Shown: positions 28,619-38,950 of the stretch, piece by piece
How positions within the stretch are numbered: the stretch's first letter is position 1
How the letters are laid out: each line of letters opens with the position of its first letter
Source of the DNA: Haemophilus sp. CCUG 60358
Lineage (GTDB): Bacteria; Pseudomonadota; Gammaproteobacteria; Enterobacterales; Pasteurellaceae
Length of the DNA: 64,000 nt
Assembly (NCBI RefSeq): GCF_001679485.1
Contig: NZ_LZOZ01000014.1
Span: forward strand, 1 to 64,000
Direction of reading: 5' to 3'
Notes under the pieces: model-generated
Databases searched by the model: none
Seen by the model: only the letters and a program-made list of their open reading frames with translations
Told to the model about the DNA's origin: nothing
Made by a program: the position numbers and the translations under genes

Positions 28619-30040
28619 ATGAACTTCCCTCAAATCGCCCAACAAGTGATTGATAAACTTGGCGGCAAAGACAACATCGCCACCGCAGCACATTGCGCAA
28701 CGCGTTTACGTATTGTGTTAAACGATGAAAGCAAAGTGGACAAAGAAGGTATTGATAACATTGAAGGCGTGAAAGGGCAGTTTGCTGTCGCGGGTCAATA
28801 TCAAATTATCTTCGGTTCAGGTACGGTGAATAAAGTCCATGCTGAACTTACTAAATTACTTGGTATCGGCGATGTGAGCAAAGCCGAAGTGGCAGAAGCG
28901 GCGTCAGGCAATCAAAACTTATTGCAACGTTTGGTGAAAGGCTTAGCGGATATTTTCGTGCCAATCATTCCGGCAATCGTAGCAGGCGGTTTGTTAATGG
29001 GTATTCACTCAATGCTTACAGCGAAAGGTTTCTTCGTTGATGAATTAAGCGTGATTGATATGCACCCAGGTCTTGCGGATTTGGTGGACTTCATTAATAC
29101 CATCGCGAACGCACCGTTTGTGTTCTTACCAGTATTACTTGGTTTCTCTGCGACCCGTAAATTCGGTGGTAACCCATTCTTAGGGGCAGCACTTGGGATG
29201 TTGTTGGTTCACCCTGCATTAGCAGACGGTTGGAACTACGCATTAACCCTTGCTCAAGGCAAAATCCAATACTGGAATGTATTCGGTCTTGAAATTGAAA
29301 AAGTCGGCTATCAAGGCACGGTTATCCCAACATTAGTTTCTGCTTGGGTATTAGCAACCTTAGAAAAAACCTTCCGTAAATTTGTCCCATCTTACTTAGA
29401 TAACCTGATTACCCCATTATTCTCGCTCTTTATTGCAGGCTTCTTAGCGTTTACCGTAATTGGTCCAATCGGTCGTGAAGCGGGTTCATTAATTGCATCA
29501 GGTTTAACTTGGTTATATGACACCTTAGGTTTCGTGGGCGGCGCAATCTTCGGGGCATTCTATGCACCTATCGTTATCACCGGTATGCATCAAACCTTCA
29601 TTGCGGTTGAAACACAATTATTGGCTGAAATGGCAAATACAGGCGGTACCTTTATTTTTCCAATCGCGGCAATGTCAAATATCGCACAAGGTGCGGCCTG
29701 TTTAGGTGTGGCAGTGGCATTAAAAGATCCAAAAGTACGCGGTTTAGCGGTACCATCAGGTATCTCTGCATTATTAGGGATTACTGAACCGGCGATGTTC
29801 GGGGTGAACTTACGCTATCGTCAAGCTTTCTTTGCGGCGATGATTGGTTCAGGTCTTGCAAGTGCCTTTATCGCATTCTTTAATGTAAAAGCCATTGCAT
29901 TAGGTGCAGCAGGTTTCTTAGGTATTCCATCGATCAAACCAGATAGCCTTGCGATGTACAGCATTGGTATGTTGATTTCATTTGTGGTGGCATTCACCCT
30001 TTCAGTCGTTTTCGTGAAACGCGCACAAGCAAAAGCATAA
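28619..30040 (+). CDS. scrA: PTS transporter subunit IIBC, sucrose type
   Basis: This is a phosphotransferase permease that imports and phosphorylates a disaccharide. The 473-residue protein has an N-terminal EIIB domain with the phosphorylated cysteine in 'TAAHCATRLRIVL' and 'VKGQFAVAGQYQIIFGSGTV'. The EIIC domain of about ten helices contains 'APIVITGMHQTFIAVETQL' and 'GITEPAMFGVNLR'. Overall it looks most like ScrA of sucrose systems; trehalose TreB is the main alternative. It lacks a fused EIIA, so it would need a glucose-type EIIA from elsewhere. No hydrolase or regulator gene is adjacent. Confidence 0.75.
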   Translation: MNFPQIAQQVIDKLGGKDNIATAAHCATRLRIVLNDESKVDKEGIDNIEGVKGQFAVAGQYQIIFGSGTVNKVHAELTKLLGIGDVSKAEVAEAASGNQNLLQRLVKGLADIFVPIIPAIVAGGLLMGIHSMLTAKGFFVDELSVIDMHPGLADLVDFINTIANAPFVFLPVLLGFSATRKFGGNPFLGAALGMLLVHPALADGWNYALTLAQGKIQYWNVFGLEIEKVGYQGTVIPTLVSAWVLATLEKTFRKFVPSYLDNLITPLFSLFIAGFLAFTVIGPIGREAGSLIASGLTWLYDTLGFVGGAIFGAFYAPIVITGMHQTFIAVETQLLAEMANTGGTFIFPIAAMSNIAQGAACLGVAVALKDPKVRGLAVPSGISALLGITEPAMFGVNLRYRQAFFAAMIGSGLASAFIAFFNVKAIALGAAGFLGIPSIKPDSLAMYSIGMLISFVVAFTLSVVFVKRAQAKA

Positions 30041-30055
30041 TCGAAATAAAAAAGA

Positions 30056-30085
30056 AAAAGCACGAGTTTAAGCTCGTGCTTTTTT
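30056..30085 (+). terminator. terminator after the PTS gene
   Basis: AAAAGCACGAG and CTCGTGCTTTT pair around a 6-base loop, followed by T residues. Confidence 0.9.
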
Positions 30086-30129
30086 GTTTGGAAAAATGCG
30101 TCTAAAAATGATCGCACTTTCAGTGAGAA

Positions 30130-30597
30130 TTAGCCTTCTCGACAATTTAACCAAGCTGTTCTCATGCCTTGATTGTTTTTGTAATACACCGAATTATGCT
30201 CGCGCGCAATCAGATCCACATGGCTTCCATCAATCGGCTCATAAGAGCGATAAATTACTTCAAAGCGATTTCCACGTGCATTTAAGGTACGATTTTCCAC
30301 ATGATCAAACGGCACCGCTTTTCCACCATCTAATTGGAAATAAATTCCAAAGTTATCTTTCATGCGGCTTTCTCTTGAAAGCGGGAAGTAAGTGGTTAAA
30401 TAAGAATTCGAGCCCGTTTCTGAATTACGGCAAGAATAGTAATAACGCTTGTAATCTTTCGGATTGTTTAATTCCGCTTGGCTAATGTTATTTTTAAGGT
30501 ATCGTGTTTTAACGGTTTTCTTTGGTTGTTGTGTTGTGGTACAAGCAAACAACCCTACGAATGCAGCCGTGAGTAATGCTATTTTAAATTTATTCAT
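30130..30597 (-). CDS. putative lipoprotein of unknown function
   Basis: This is a 155-residue predicted lipoprotein. The N terminus MNKFKIALLTAAFVGLFAC ends in a lipobox (LFAC), and the mature part begins 'TTTQQPKKTVK'. Two further cysteines (in 'YYSCRNSE' and the final 'WLNCREG') could form a periplasmic disulfide. I do not recognise the family. It lies downstream of the reverse transcriptase gene in the same orientation but 180 bases away, and its base composition is normal for the chromosome. Confidence 0.75.
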   Translation of the reverse strand: MNKFKIALLTAAFVGLFACTTTQQPKKTVKTRYLKNNISQAELNNPKDYKRYYYSCRNSETGSNSYLTTYFPLSRESRMKDNFGIYFQLDGGKAVPFDHVENRTLNARGNRFEVIYRSYEPIDGSHVDLIAREHNSVYYKNNQGMRTAWLNCREG

Positions 30598-30720
30598 TGA
30601 TAAAGTTCCGAGAGTAGAGTGAATGAGAAAGGGAGTATGATAGCGGAAATTTGGGATAGTGCAAGATGGACAGTATTTTAAGATAAAACAGAATTGATTT
30701 TAAGAGCATTTATGTAATTA

Positions 30721-30744
30721 GGCATACGATAAGTAGCGTATGCC
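30721..30744. other. perfect 8-bp hairpin downstream of the reverse transcriptase
   Basis: GGCATACG and CGTATGCC pair around an 8-base loop, 33 bases after the reverse transcriptase stop codon. There is no strong T tract on the minus strand (TAATTACAT follows). It could be a weak terminator or part of a structured RNA. I see nothing else in the 180-base gap. Confidence 0.5.
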
Positions 30745-30777
30745 ATAAAAGATACAAATAGGAATCAACTGTGTTGG

Positions 30778-32301
30778 TTATGATGATTCTCTAACCCATT
30801 TGGCGATATATTTATCTAGTAGAGTAGTAGGGTCTTGTTCTACCATTTTTAGCCAATTGTCTCTCTCATCTTTGGCCAAAACTTTTGCAGAGTACAATAT
30901 AGCTCTCCTTTCCCAATTACCAAACTCCTGCAACCTGCTTCTATGTTCTCTTACCCAGGCTTGATTTTTAGAAATAATTGCTGCTTGAGCCTTACTTACA
31001 AGATTTTTACTATCAAAAATAAAAGATGATAGTTCAGGTATTTTTAATAGTTCTGAGTTATTAGCTATGTACCATTCAAACCATAATCTAACAAGGCTTC
31101 TATTCATAATTTCTGACTTTGATATATTTATTAATCTTTCTCTATTGGCATTTATGAAATCAGTATCTGTGATACTTGATAAGTATAAGCAAACATCATT
31201 TATTATAGGGCTAAAAAACTCAAAATTCTCAAAAATAAATTCAGATAACTCTTTAATTTTGAAGGCTTTTGCTTTTCTTATTAACGCTCTAGATAAACCC
31301 AAGTCTAAAAAAGGACGATTAATAACATTTTTTGCAAGTGTTTCAAATTGTTCATTTGCTAAAGCAATCTCATCTTCAATTGGTATTTCTATTTCTTCAA
31401 ATTCCCCAGAATATGGATTAAAAATCTCTAGTTTTTCAAATAATTGAACTTTTTCAAGTTCATAATGATTATTCATTATTTCATTTATATATTTCTCAGT
31501 TTCAATGATTTTAGTTTTTTCTGAAGATATGGTTAATCTATGATTATGGTATAAATAAAGGGTTAATTCTTCTAATATGGAAGTTAACTTTTCCTTTGAA
31601 TCAGAAAAAATTCTAAAATCATCAACATATCTAGTATGAAATACTCCTTTGTTAATTAAAAAATTATCTATATCTATCATTATAGCTTCAGCTAGAACAA
31701 TACTTGCAGCAGGACCTACAGGTATACCCTTAGATGCTTTATTATTTAATTTAGATAAAAAACGTTCAATCTCCTCAGGAATGTTGTTAGGTATTTGATT
31801 TGCTGATTGAATAGCATTATTTAATCTATGAAGATAAATTTGGTTATAGAAGTCAGTAATATCTGTTGCTAAAACATACTGATAGGTATTTGCTAATTCT
31901 TTGGATTGTGTAGAGAAATTCAAAAATCCATTGTTGTTTGAAAAAAAACTACCATCACTGATTTTTATTCTATAAGAACATGCCACTTTCTTATTAATAT
32001 CTACTCTAGCTTGTTCAATTTTTTCTGCTACAGAATACACTAGCGCAGTGTATATTATGCTAGTTATTGGTTCCAGTTGGTGTACTATCCTAAATCCTTC
32101 TTTAGGCTTTTTAGAGGTTAAAGTTCTTGGATTTGATATAGATAATTTATCAATATTTTTGGATGATAGCTCAGACTTTACTTCATCCCAACAATGCCAA
32201 ATGGCTTCAAACTCAAATGTTTTTGGGAAAAAATCTGAATCATAAAATTTCTCTATATGTTTTCTTGCAAATTCTAGTGAGTCTTCAGTTAGTTTAGTCA
32301 T
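30778..32301 (-). CDS. stand-alone reverse transcriptase, Abi/DRT (defense) type
   Basis: A 507-residue RNA-directed DNA polymerase. Motif A is 'LATDITDFYNQIYLHRL' (Asp147), motif B 'KGIPVGPAASIVLAE' (residues 191-205), motif C 'TRYVDDFRIF' (YVDD at 225-228), and motif D 'HRLTISSEKTKII'. All catalytic aspartates are present. Residues 281-507 form a long extension predicted to be alpha-helical, with 'WERRAILYSAKVLAKDER' near the end. The same layout is seen in AbiA/AbiK and 'unknown group' RTs that act in phage defense. The retron motifs NAXXH and VTG are absent. The ATG start lies behind AAGGAGG, 19 bases after metH on the same strand. The gene is strikingly AT-rich (12 G/C in 31201-31260) and has no uptake signal, suggesting acquisition. 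The defense role is inferred. Confidence 0.85.
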   Translation of the reverse strand: MTKLTEDSLEFARKHIEKFYDSDFFPKTFEFEAIWHCWDEVKSELSSKNIDKLSISNPRTLTSKKPKEGFRIVHQLEPITSIIYTALVYSVAEKIEQARVDINKKVACSYRIKISDGSFFSNNNGFLNFSTQSKELANTYQYVLATDITDFYNQIYLHRLNNAIQSANQIPNNIPEEIERFLSKLNNKASKGIPVGPAASIVLAEAIMIDIDNFLINKGVFHTRYVDDFRIFSDSKEKLTSILEELTLYLYHNHRLTISSEKTKIIETEKYINEIMNNHYELEKVQLFEKLEIFNPYSGEFEEIEIPIEDEIALANEQFETLAKNVINRPFLDLGLSRALIRKAKAFKIKELSEFIFENFEFFSPIINDVCLYLSSITDTDFINANRERLINISKSEIMNRSLVRLWFEWYIANNSELLKIPELSSFIFDSKNLVSKAQAAIISKNQAWVREHRSRLQEFGNWERRAILYSAKVLAKDERDNWLKMVEQDPTTLLDKYIAKWVRESS

Positions 32302-32320
32302 CAAATGCCTCCTTAAATAT

Positions 32321-35300
32321 TTACTTCATCGCCACACCCAACCATTTCATCATCTCTCTCTCATCCCAACCTTTACGTTTGGCATAATCTTGAGCTTGGT
32401 CTTCATCAATACGACCAAGTGTGAAATAGTTACTTGCCGGGTGGGTGAAGTACCAGCCGCAGACGGAAGCTGCCGGCCACATGGCGTAGCTTTCAGTAAG
32501 TTTCATGCCGATGCGTTGTTCCACTTCTAATAAATCCCAAATCAAGGCTTTTTCCGTGTGTTCTGGGCAGCTTGGATAACCCGGTGCAGGGCGGATACCG
32601 ACATAGTTTTCATTGATTAAACCTTGATTATCGAATTCTTCTTGCGTGTAGCCCCAAATACGGGTGCGTAGCTCAAAGTGCAGGTATTCCGCCATAGCTT
32701 CGGCTAAGCGGTCGCCCACCGCTTGTAGCAAGATCGCGTTGTAGTCGTCGCCTGCCGCTTTATAGCCTTCTACAAGCTCCATTTCTTCAATACCCGCACA
32801 GACGGCGAACATGCCGAACCAGTCTTTTTTGCCGCTTTCGCGATCGGCAATAAAGTCGCTTAAGGCAAAGTTAAACGGGCTTTTGCTGTTTTTACCACGT
32901 TCCGTTTGTTGGCGTAAGCCATAAGCAGTGCCGATTGGTTGAGAGCGGTATTCATCAGCGAAAAGCACTACATCATCGCCCACACGTTCTGCAGGGAAAA
33001 TGCCTAAAATACCGCTTGGGTTGAGTTTATGGTTTTGCTCTAATTCATCTAAAACCACTTGTGCATCATTCCACACTTTGCGTGCTTCTTCGCCACCTTC
33101 CGGATAATCAAAGGCATCAGGATAGCCGCCCATCAAGCCCCAAATGCGGAAGAATGGCGACCAGTCGATAAATTTACGTAATGTGGCAATCGGTACGTTT
33201 TTAAATTCCACAATACCGGTTTGGTTTGGTTTTGGCGGCACGTAATCTGCCCATTCGCCATTAAAGCCATCAAAGCGGTTTGCACGTGCTTCTTCAATGC
33301 TCAGTTGTTTACGAAGTGGTTTACGGTTAGAGAACGATTGCTGAATTTTCTCGTAATCTTTCTTGAACTGTTCCCATAATGCCGCACGGCTTTCAGGGTT
33401 CATCAAGGTCGCACACACCGTAACCGCACGGGAGGCGTTAGAAGTATAAAATACGCCATGTTCTTTATATTTTGGATAAAGTTTAATTGCCGTGTGTTCT
33501 TTAGAGGTGGTCGCCCCGCCAATCATCACAGGCAGATTTAAGCCTAAGCGAGTCATTTCACCTAAGAAGTATTCCATCTCATCTAAAGAAGGGGTAATCA
33601 AACCACTTAATGCGATGATGTCCGCTTTTTCATCAATGGCGGTTTGAATGATTTTATCCGCCGGCACCATGACGCCTAAGTCAATTACTTCAAAGTTATT
33701 ACATTGCATTACTACGCTTACGATGTTTTTACCGATATCGTGCACGTCGCCTTTTACGGTTGCAATCACTACTTTACCGTTGCTTGAACCTTTTTGTTTG
33801 GTGGCGTTAATAAACGGCTCTAAATACGCAACAGATTGTTTCATCACGCGCGCAGATTTCACCACTTGTGGCAGGAACATTTTACCGTCACCGAACAAAT
33901 CGCCCACCACGTCCATACCCGCCATTAACGGGCCTTCAATCACATCTAATGGGCTTGGTAATGTTTGGCGAGCTTCTTCCGTATCTTCCACAATGTAAGT
34001 CGTAATCCCTTTCACAAGTGCGTGTTTTAAACGTTCTTCAACCGGCCAAGTGCGCCATTCAGCCACAGAATCAGCCGCACTTTCATCGTTGCCTTGGTTT
34101 CGATATTTTTCTGCAATATCGAGTAGTTTTTCGGTGGCATCAGGGCTGCGGTTTAATACTGCATCTTCTACGATTTCACGCAATTCAGGATCGAGATCGT
34201 CATAAATTGCGAGCTGTCCCGCATTCACAATCCCCATATCCATGCCTTGCTTGATGGCATGATAGAGGAAGACGGCGTGAATGGCTTCACGCATCACGTT
34301 ATTACCCCGGAATGAGAAGGAGACATTCGACACCCCGCCCGAGATTTTTGCGTGTGGTAGGGCGCGTTTAATGCGACCTGTGGCATTGATGAAATCCACG
34401 CCGTAGTTGTTGTGTTCTTCAATCCCCGTACCAATGGCGAAAATGTTCGGGTCGAAAATAATATCTTCTGGTGGGAAGCCAAGTTGATTGACTAAAATGT
34501 TATAGGCACGGGTACAGATTTCTACTTTGCGATCTTCTGTATCGGCTTGTCCCACTTCATCGAATGCCATCACCACTACGGCTGCGCCGTATTTACGCAC
34601 CAGTTTAGCGTGTTCGACAAAGATTTCTTCGCCTTCTTTCAACGAAATAGAGTTCACAATCGGTTTACCTTGTACCGACTGCAAACCTACCTCAATTACT
34701 TCCCATTTAGATGAGTCGATCATGACTGGCACTTTAGCGGCATCAGGCTCGGTCGCCATAATATTGAGGAAGCGGGTCATGCATTTTTTGCCGTCTAATA
34801 AGGCTTCGTCCATATTGACATCAATGACTTGCGCGCCGTTTTCTACTTGGTCGATAGCAATTTCAATGGCTTCAGCAAATTTGTCTTCTTTAATTAAGCG
34901 TTTGAATTTTGCTGAACCTGTCACGTTATTACGTTCGCCCACGTTTACGAATAGGCTTTCATCATCAATATTGAGCGGCTCTAAACCGGACAAACGCATC
35001 GCAATTTTAAGTTCCGGCAATTTACGTGGCGCAATACCTTGCATAGCATCCGCAAAGGCTTTGATATGCTCTGGCGTCGTACCACAACAACCACCGACAA
35101 TGTTCACAAAGCCACTTTCAGCCCATTCTTTAAGGTGTGCCGCCATCTCTTCAACACCTAGATCATAGCCACCAAAGGCATTTGGTAAGCCTGCATTTGG
35201 GTGGACGGAAACATAGGTTTCGCTGATTTTAGATAGTTGTTCAACATACTGGCGAAGTTCTTTCGGGCCTAGCGCACAGTTCAAACCGAAAGTGAGCGGT

Positions 35301-36010
35301 TTAGCGTGACGAAGCGAGTTGTAGAACGCTTCGGTGGTTTGCCCAGAAAGGGTACGGCCGGAAGCATCGGTAATGGTGCCGGAAATCATAATCGGCAATT
35401 CCACACCTAATTCTTCAAATACGGTTTCAATGGCGAAAATGGCAGCTTTTGCGTTTAACGTGTCGAAAATGGTTTCGATCATGATTAAATCAGCACCACC
35501 TTCAATTAAGCCTTTGGTCGCTTCAGCATAGGCATCGACCAATTCCATAAACGTCACATTACGGAAACCCGGGTCGTTTACATCAGGAGAAATAGAGGCG
35601 GTGCGGTTAGTTGGCCCTAATACACCGGCGACAAAGCGAGGTTTTTCTGGCGTGCTGTATTTATCAGCGGCCAAACGCGCTAGTTTTGCGCCTGCAAAAT
35701 TCAGTTCGTAGGCAATAGACTGTAAATCATAATCCGCTTGCGCAATGGTGGTAGAACTGAAAGTATTGGTTTCAATAATATCGGCGCCTGCGGCTAAATA
35801 TTTCTCATGAATAGCAGAAATTAACAGGGGTTGGGTTAAAGTGAGCAAGTCATTATTGCCACGTAAATCAACCGCACTTTCTTTAAAACGCTCGCCTCTA
35901 AAATCAGCCTCGGTGAGTTTGTATTTTTGGATCATGGTTCCCATCGCACCATCTAAAATGAGGATGCGTTGGTCAAGGGCTTGTTTGAGTTGAGCATTTT
36001 TATTCAGCAT
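32321..36010 (-). CDS. metH: cobalamin-dependent methionine synthase
   Basis: MetH transfers a methyl group from methyltetrahydrofolate to homocysteine via methylcobalamin. The 1229-residue protein has all four modules: homocysteine domain (from '[15 protein letters not shown]' to the zinc-binding '[14 protein letters not shown]'); folate domain (about 350-620, with '[15 protein letters not shown]'); B12 domain (about 650-890, with the ligand histidine in '[15 protein letters not shown]'); and SAM-dependent reactivation domain ('[15 protein letters not shown]', '[13 protein letters not shown]'). A reverse transcriptase gene follows 19 bases after its stop. I looked for a cobalamin riboswitch in the 118 bases upstream and saw none. 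Confidence 0.97.
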   Translation of the reverse strand: MLNKNAQLKQALDQRILILDGAMGTMIQKYKLTEADFRGERFKESAVDLRGNNDLLTLTQPLLISAIHEKYLAAGADIIETNTFSSTTIAQADYDLQSIAYELNFAGAKLARLAADKYSTPEKPRFVAGVLGPTNRTASISPDVNDPGFRNVTFMELVDAYAEATKGLIEGGADLIMIETIFDTLNAKAAIFAIETVFEELGVELPIMISGTITDASGRTLSGQTTEAFYNSLRHAKPLTFGLNCALGPKELRQYVEQLSKISETYVSVHPNAGLPNAFGGYDLGVEEMAAHLKEWAESGFVNIVGGCCGTTPEHIKAFADAMQGIAPRKLPELKIAMRLSGLEPLNIDDESLFVNVGERNNVTGSAKFKRLIKEDKFAEAIEIAIDQVENGAQVIDVNMDEALLDGKKCMTRFLNIMATEPDAAKVPVMIDSSKWEVIEVGLQSVQGKPIVNSISLKEGEEIFVEHAKLVRKYGAAVVVMAFDEVGQADTEDRKVEICTRAYNILVNQLGFPPEDIIFDPNIFAIGTGIEEHNNYGVDFINATGRIKRALPHAKISGGVSNVSFSFRGNNVMREAIHAVFLYHAIKQGMDMGIVNAGQLAIYDDLDPELREIVEDAVLNRSPDATEKLLDIAEKYRNQGNDESAADSVAEWRTWPVEERLKHALVKGITTYIVEDTEEARQTLPSPLDVIEGPLMAGMDVVGDLFGDGKMFLPQVVKSARVMKQSVAYLEPFINATKQKGSSNGKVVIATVKGDVHDIGKNIVSVVMQCNNFEVIDLGVMVPADKIIQTAIDEKADIIALSGLITPSLDEMEYFLGEMTRLGLNLPVMIGGATTSKEHTAIKLYPKYKEHGVFYTSNASRAVTVCATLMNPESRAALWEQFKKDYEKIQQSFSNRKPLRKQLSIEEARANRFDGFNGEWADYVPPKPNQTGIVEFKNVPIATLRKFIDWSPFFRIWGLMGGYPDAFDYPEGGEEARKVWNDAQVVLDELEQNHKLNPSGILGIFPAERVGDDVVLFADEYRSQPIGTAYGLRQQTERGKNSKSPFNFALSDFIADRESGKKDWFGMFAVCAGIEEMELVEGYKAAGDDYNAILLQAVGDRLAEAMAEYLHFELRTRIWGYTQEEFDNQGLINENYVGIRPAPGYPSCPEHTEKALIWDLLEVEQRIGMKLTESYAMWPAASVCGWYFTHPASNYFTLGRIDEDQAQDYAKRKGWDEREMMKWLGVAMK

Positions 36011-36182
36011 AATTAAAGTTCCGTAAAGCTAAAGATAGTAGGGAGATGATAGGGGGTAGAAGAATAAGTGTCAAATCCAATACGTCGAATGCTTTATCTT
36101 TGAAAATAAATAAATTTTTATTACAGTATTGACAACAGATTTTTTTAAAAAGAATATAACCATTTATTTATTGAGGTCCATT

Positions 36183-36815
36183 ATGTGTAGAAAATTTTTA
36201 ATTTCGTTTTTTTTAATTTTTATTTCTTTAAGTGATGTTATGGCAAGTGATTTTATAGCAAGTGATTTTATAGATGTATCAAATGCTGATACAAATGTAA
36301 AAATGTTACCTAGCTCAGAAGCTGAACCTGAAATAAAGGATAATGATACTGAAATACAGATTATTGAAAAAAGAAAAATACAAGCATTTAATACTGCCGC
36401 TCGTTATATGAAAGCAAAATATTGTCTTTGGGACACTGATTATGAAAAATTATCTAATAAAGAAAAAGCCAAACGAGTAATGTATGTACCTGAAATAGAT
36501 AATAACGGTTATCATGCTTTTGTTTTCATGGTTAAGGATGTTACATGCGGCACGGGGAATGCAGGGCCAGCATTTGAATTAGTTCATCTTTTGACTTATA
36601 GAAGTGATTTATATCCAGCTAAAGTAGAGGATAGCAATCAACATGTAGGGGATATAAATAGATATAAACAAGAGGGAAATAAAATGATTATAGAGCATAT
36701 GTTACTTGCTGATGATGATGCTCGTACTTTCCCAACACTTAAGTATCGTGAAATATTTACCCTTCCAGATTTGAAACCTGTCAAAAAAGAATTTTTAGGA
36801 AAGGTTAAATATTAA
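36183..36815 (+). CDS. predicted secreted protein of unknown function
   Basis: This is a 210-residue AT-rich gene product. A signal peptide (MCRKFLISFFLIFISLSDVMA) is followed by 'SDFIASDFIDVS', encoded by a perfect 15-base tandem duplication. The mature part has 'AARYMKAKYCLWDTDYEKL', 'YHAFVFMVKDVTCGTGNAGP' and 'LKYREIFTLPDL', with two cysteines that may pair. I do not recognise the family. The ATG follows TTGAGGTCCATT; an upstream TTG-started extension lacks signal character. It is divergent from metH. The low GC and lack of an uptake signal resemble the reverse transcriptase on the other side of metH. Confidence 0.75.
   Translation: MCRKFLISFFLIFISLSDVMASDFIASDFIDVSNADTNVKMLPSSEAEPEIKDNDTEIQIIEKRKIQAFNTAARYMKAKYCLWDTDYEKLSNKEKAKRVMYVPEIDNNGYHAFVFMVKDVTCGTGNAGPAFELVHLLTYRSDLYPAKVEDSNQHVGDINRYKQEGNKMIIEHMLLADDDARTFPTLKYREIFTLPDLKPVKKEFLGKVKY
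36243..36272 (+). repeat. 15-bp tandem duplication in the signal-peptide region
   Basis: GCAAGTGATTTTATA is repeated twice in direct succession, duplicating the residues A-S-D-F-I at the predicted cleavage zone. The unit is a multiple of three, so copy number can change without a frameshift. Confidence 0.95.
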
Positions 36816-36831
36816 CGAGATAATTAATTTA

Positions 36832-36861
36832 AAGAAAAGAAAGGCGGACAAATTGTCCGCC
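36832..36861 (-). terminator. terminator of the leuABCD operon
   Basis: On the minus strand GGCGGAC and GTCCGCC pair around a 5-base loop, followed by TTTCTTTTCTTT. It also lies at the end of the convergent secreted-protein gene. Confidence 0.85.
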
Positions 36862-36901
36862 GAATGGTTAGCAATATTTGCTGTCCGAGTCAAAAAACAG
36901 A

Positions 36902-37504
36902 TTAACGTAAAAATGCCGGAATATTTTTTTCGTATTCACTGATGGCATCTTCGTGTTGTAACGTCAAACCGATGTTATCCAAGCCGTTTAACAAACAATG
37001 ACGGCGGAATTCATCCAGTTCAAAGTGATAGACTTTGTCACCTACAGTGACGGTCATCGCTTCCAAATCTACATGGATTTGTTTGCCTTCATTTGCCCAC
37101 ACCCATTGGAAGATTTCTTCTACTTCTTCTTCACTTAAACGAATCGGTAACATGTGATTGTTCAAGCTGTTGTTATAGAAAATATCCGCGAAACTTGGTG
37201 CGATCATCACTTTGAAACCGTAATCGGCTAATGCCCAAGGCGCATGTTCACGAGATGAACCACAGCCAAGGTTTTTACGTGCTAATAAAATGGTCGCGCC
37301 TTGATATTGCGGATAATTCAATACGAAATCTGGATTTGGCTTGGTGCCTTCTACATCCAAATAACGCCATTCGTGGAATAAGTGTTTGCCGAAACCTACG
37401 CGGGTAATGGCTTGTAAAAATTGTTTTGGAATAATCGCATCCGTGTCCACGTTTGCCGCATCCAATGGCACTACTAAGCCTGAAAGTTGTTTAAATCCTG
37501 CCAT
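36902..37504 (-). CDS. leuD: 3-isopropylmalate dehydratase small subunit
   Basis: LeuD is the swivelling small subunit of isopropylmalate isomerase, which works with LeuC in leucine synthesis. The 200-residue product carries '[12 protein letters not shown]' and the substrate-specificity segment '[18 protein letters not shown]'. It follows leuC by ten bases, behind CTAAGGAGCAGAAA, and is the last gene of the operon. Confidence 0.96.
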   Translation of the reverse strand: MAGFKQLSGLVVPLDAANVDTDAIIPKQFLQAITRVGFGKHLFHEWRYLDVEGTKPNPDFVLNYPQYQGATILLARKNLGCGSSREHAPWALADYGFKVMIAPSFADIFYNNSLNNHMLPIRLSEEEVEEIFQWVWANEGKQIHVDLEAMTVTVGDKVYHFELDEFRRHCLLNGLDNIGLTLQHEDAISEYEKNIPAFLR

Positions 37505-37514
37505 TTTCTGCTCC

Positions 37515-38924
37515 TTAGTTTAATGTAACGTCACGAATATCAACGAATTTACCGAACATTCCCGCTGCGGCAGCCATGGCAGGGCTCACCAAGTGAGTGC
37601 GACCATTACGGCCTTGGCGACCTTCAAAGTTACGGTTTGATGTAGAAGCACAGCGTTCCCATTCACCTAAACGGTCATCGTTCATCCCTAAGCACATTGA
37701 GCAGCCAGGATTACGCCATTCAGCACCCGCTTCGATAAAGATTTTATCCAAGCCTTCTTTTTCTGCTTGTTCTTTCACTAATCCGGAACCTGGCACGACT
37801 AAAATACGTTTTACGTTATCGGCTTTTTTACGACCTTTCATGACAGCCGCTGCCGCACGTAAATCTTCGATACGAGCATTAGTACAAGAACCGATAAATA
37901 CTTGATCTACAGGGATATCTTTTAAATCAGTGTTAGCGTCTAAGCCAATATAATTCAATGCTTTTTCTGCTGAAGCACGAGTCACGGGATCGGTCATTTC
38001 TGCTGGGTTTGGCACTGGCTGATCGATACCGATTACTTGGCCTGGGTTTGTTCCCCAAGTCACCTGTGGTGCAATGTCTTTGGCTTCTAATGTGATGACC
38101 GTGTCAAATTTTGCATCATCATCGGATTTTAAGGTTTTCCAATAAGCAACTGCATCATCCCAATCTTTACCTTTCGGTGCATGTGGACGGCCTTTTAAGT
38201 ATTCGAAAGTGGTTTCATCCGGTGCGATTAAGCCGGCTTTGGCACCCATTTCAATTGCCATATTACAAACGGTCATACGGCCTTCCATAGAAAGATCACG
38301 AATGGCTTCGCCACAGAACTCCACCACATGGCCAGTACCGCCTGCCATGGTGGTTTTACCGATAATAGCAAGAATAATATCTTTTGCGGTAATACCCGGA
38401 GCTACTTTGCCTCGCACTTCAATTTTCATATTTTTTGCACGAGCTTGTTTTAAAGTTTGTGTGGCTAATACGTGTTCTACTTCAGATGTACCAATACCAA
38501 ATGCCAAAGCGCCGAATGCACCGTGAGTGGCGGTATGGGAGTCACCACAAACAATAGTCATGCCCGGTAAGGTTAAGCCTTGTTCAGGCCCCATCACATG
38601 CACGATACCTTGTTCTTTTGTGGTCATATCGAACAATTGAATACCGGTCGCTTTTGTGTTTTTTTCAAGTTCCAATACTTGAATTTTCGCTTGGCCTTCA
38701 AGTTTGTTCACATCTCGTACTTGAGTAGAAATACTGTGATCCATGGTACCGAAAGTTTTGCTTACTTGGCGCACTTGTCGGCCTGCAACACGTAAACCGT
38801 CAAAGGCTTGTGGACTGGTCACTTCATGGATTAAATGACGGTTAATATATAAAATCGGCGTTTCGCCTTCAGCTTCGTATACCACGTGGGCATCGAATAA
38901 TTTTTCGTAAAGAGTTTTTGCCAT
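37515..38924 (-). CDS. leuC: 3-isopropylmalate dehydratase large subunit
   Basis: LeuC is the aconitase-type catalytic subunit converting 2- to 3-isopropylmalate. The 469-residue protein has '[21 protein letters not shown]', and the three [4Fe-4S] cysteines appear in '[13 protein letters not shown]' and '[13 protein letters not shown]'. The start giving [15 protein letters not shown] is standard for the family. A longer frame of 21 residues runs into the USS-rich gap and lacks homologous character. Confidence 0.96.
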   Translation of the reverse strand: MAKTLYEKLFDAHVVYEAEGETPILYINRHLIHEVTSPQAFDGLRVAGRQVRQVSKTFGTMDHSISTQVRDVNKLEGQAKIQVLELEKNTKATGIQLFDMTTKEQGIVHVMGPEQGLTLPGMTIVCGDSHTATHGAFGALAFGIGTSEVEHVLATQTLKQARAKNMKIEVRGKVAPGITAKDIILAIIGKTTMAGGTGHVVEFCGEAIRDLSMEGRMTVCNMAIEMGAKAGLIAPDETTFEYLKGRPHAPKGKDWDDAVAYWKTLKSDDDAKFDTVITLEAKDIAPQVTWGTNPGQVIGIDQPVPNPAEMTDPVTRASAEKALNYIGLDANTDLKDIPVDQVFIGSCTNARIEDLRAAAAVMKGRKKADNVKRILVVPGSGLVKEQAEKEGLDKIFIEAGAEWRNPGCSMCLGMNDDRLGEWERCASTSNRNFEGRQGRNGRTHLVSPAMAAAAGMFGKFVDIRDVTLN

Positions 38925-38950
38925 AATTTTTCTCAATTCGTTAGAGTAGC

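Noticed and set aside
30778-32301. Retron interpretation of the reverse transcriptase
   Set aside because: The gene is longer than retron RTs (507 versus about 320 residues), lacks NAXXH and VTG motifs, and has no room upstream for an msr-msd RNA because metH ends 19 bases before it.
34527-35168. 213-codon plus-strand frame opposite metH
   Set aside because: It is a mirror of the metH coding strand with serine/threonine-rich low-complexity content and no start signals; metH accounts for the region.
36011-36182. Cobalamin riboswitch or MetJ box upstream of metH
   Set aside because: I searched the short upstream region by eye and found no B12-box or repeated AGACGTCT. One partial ACGTC is not enough.
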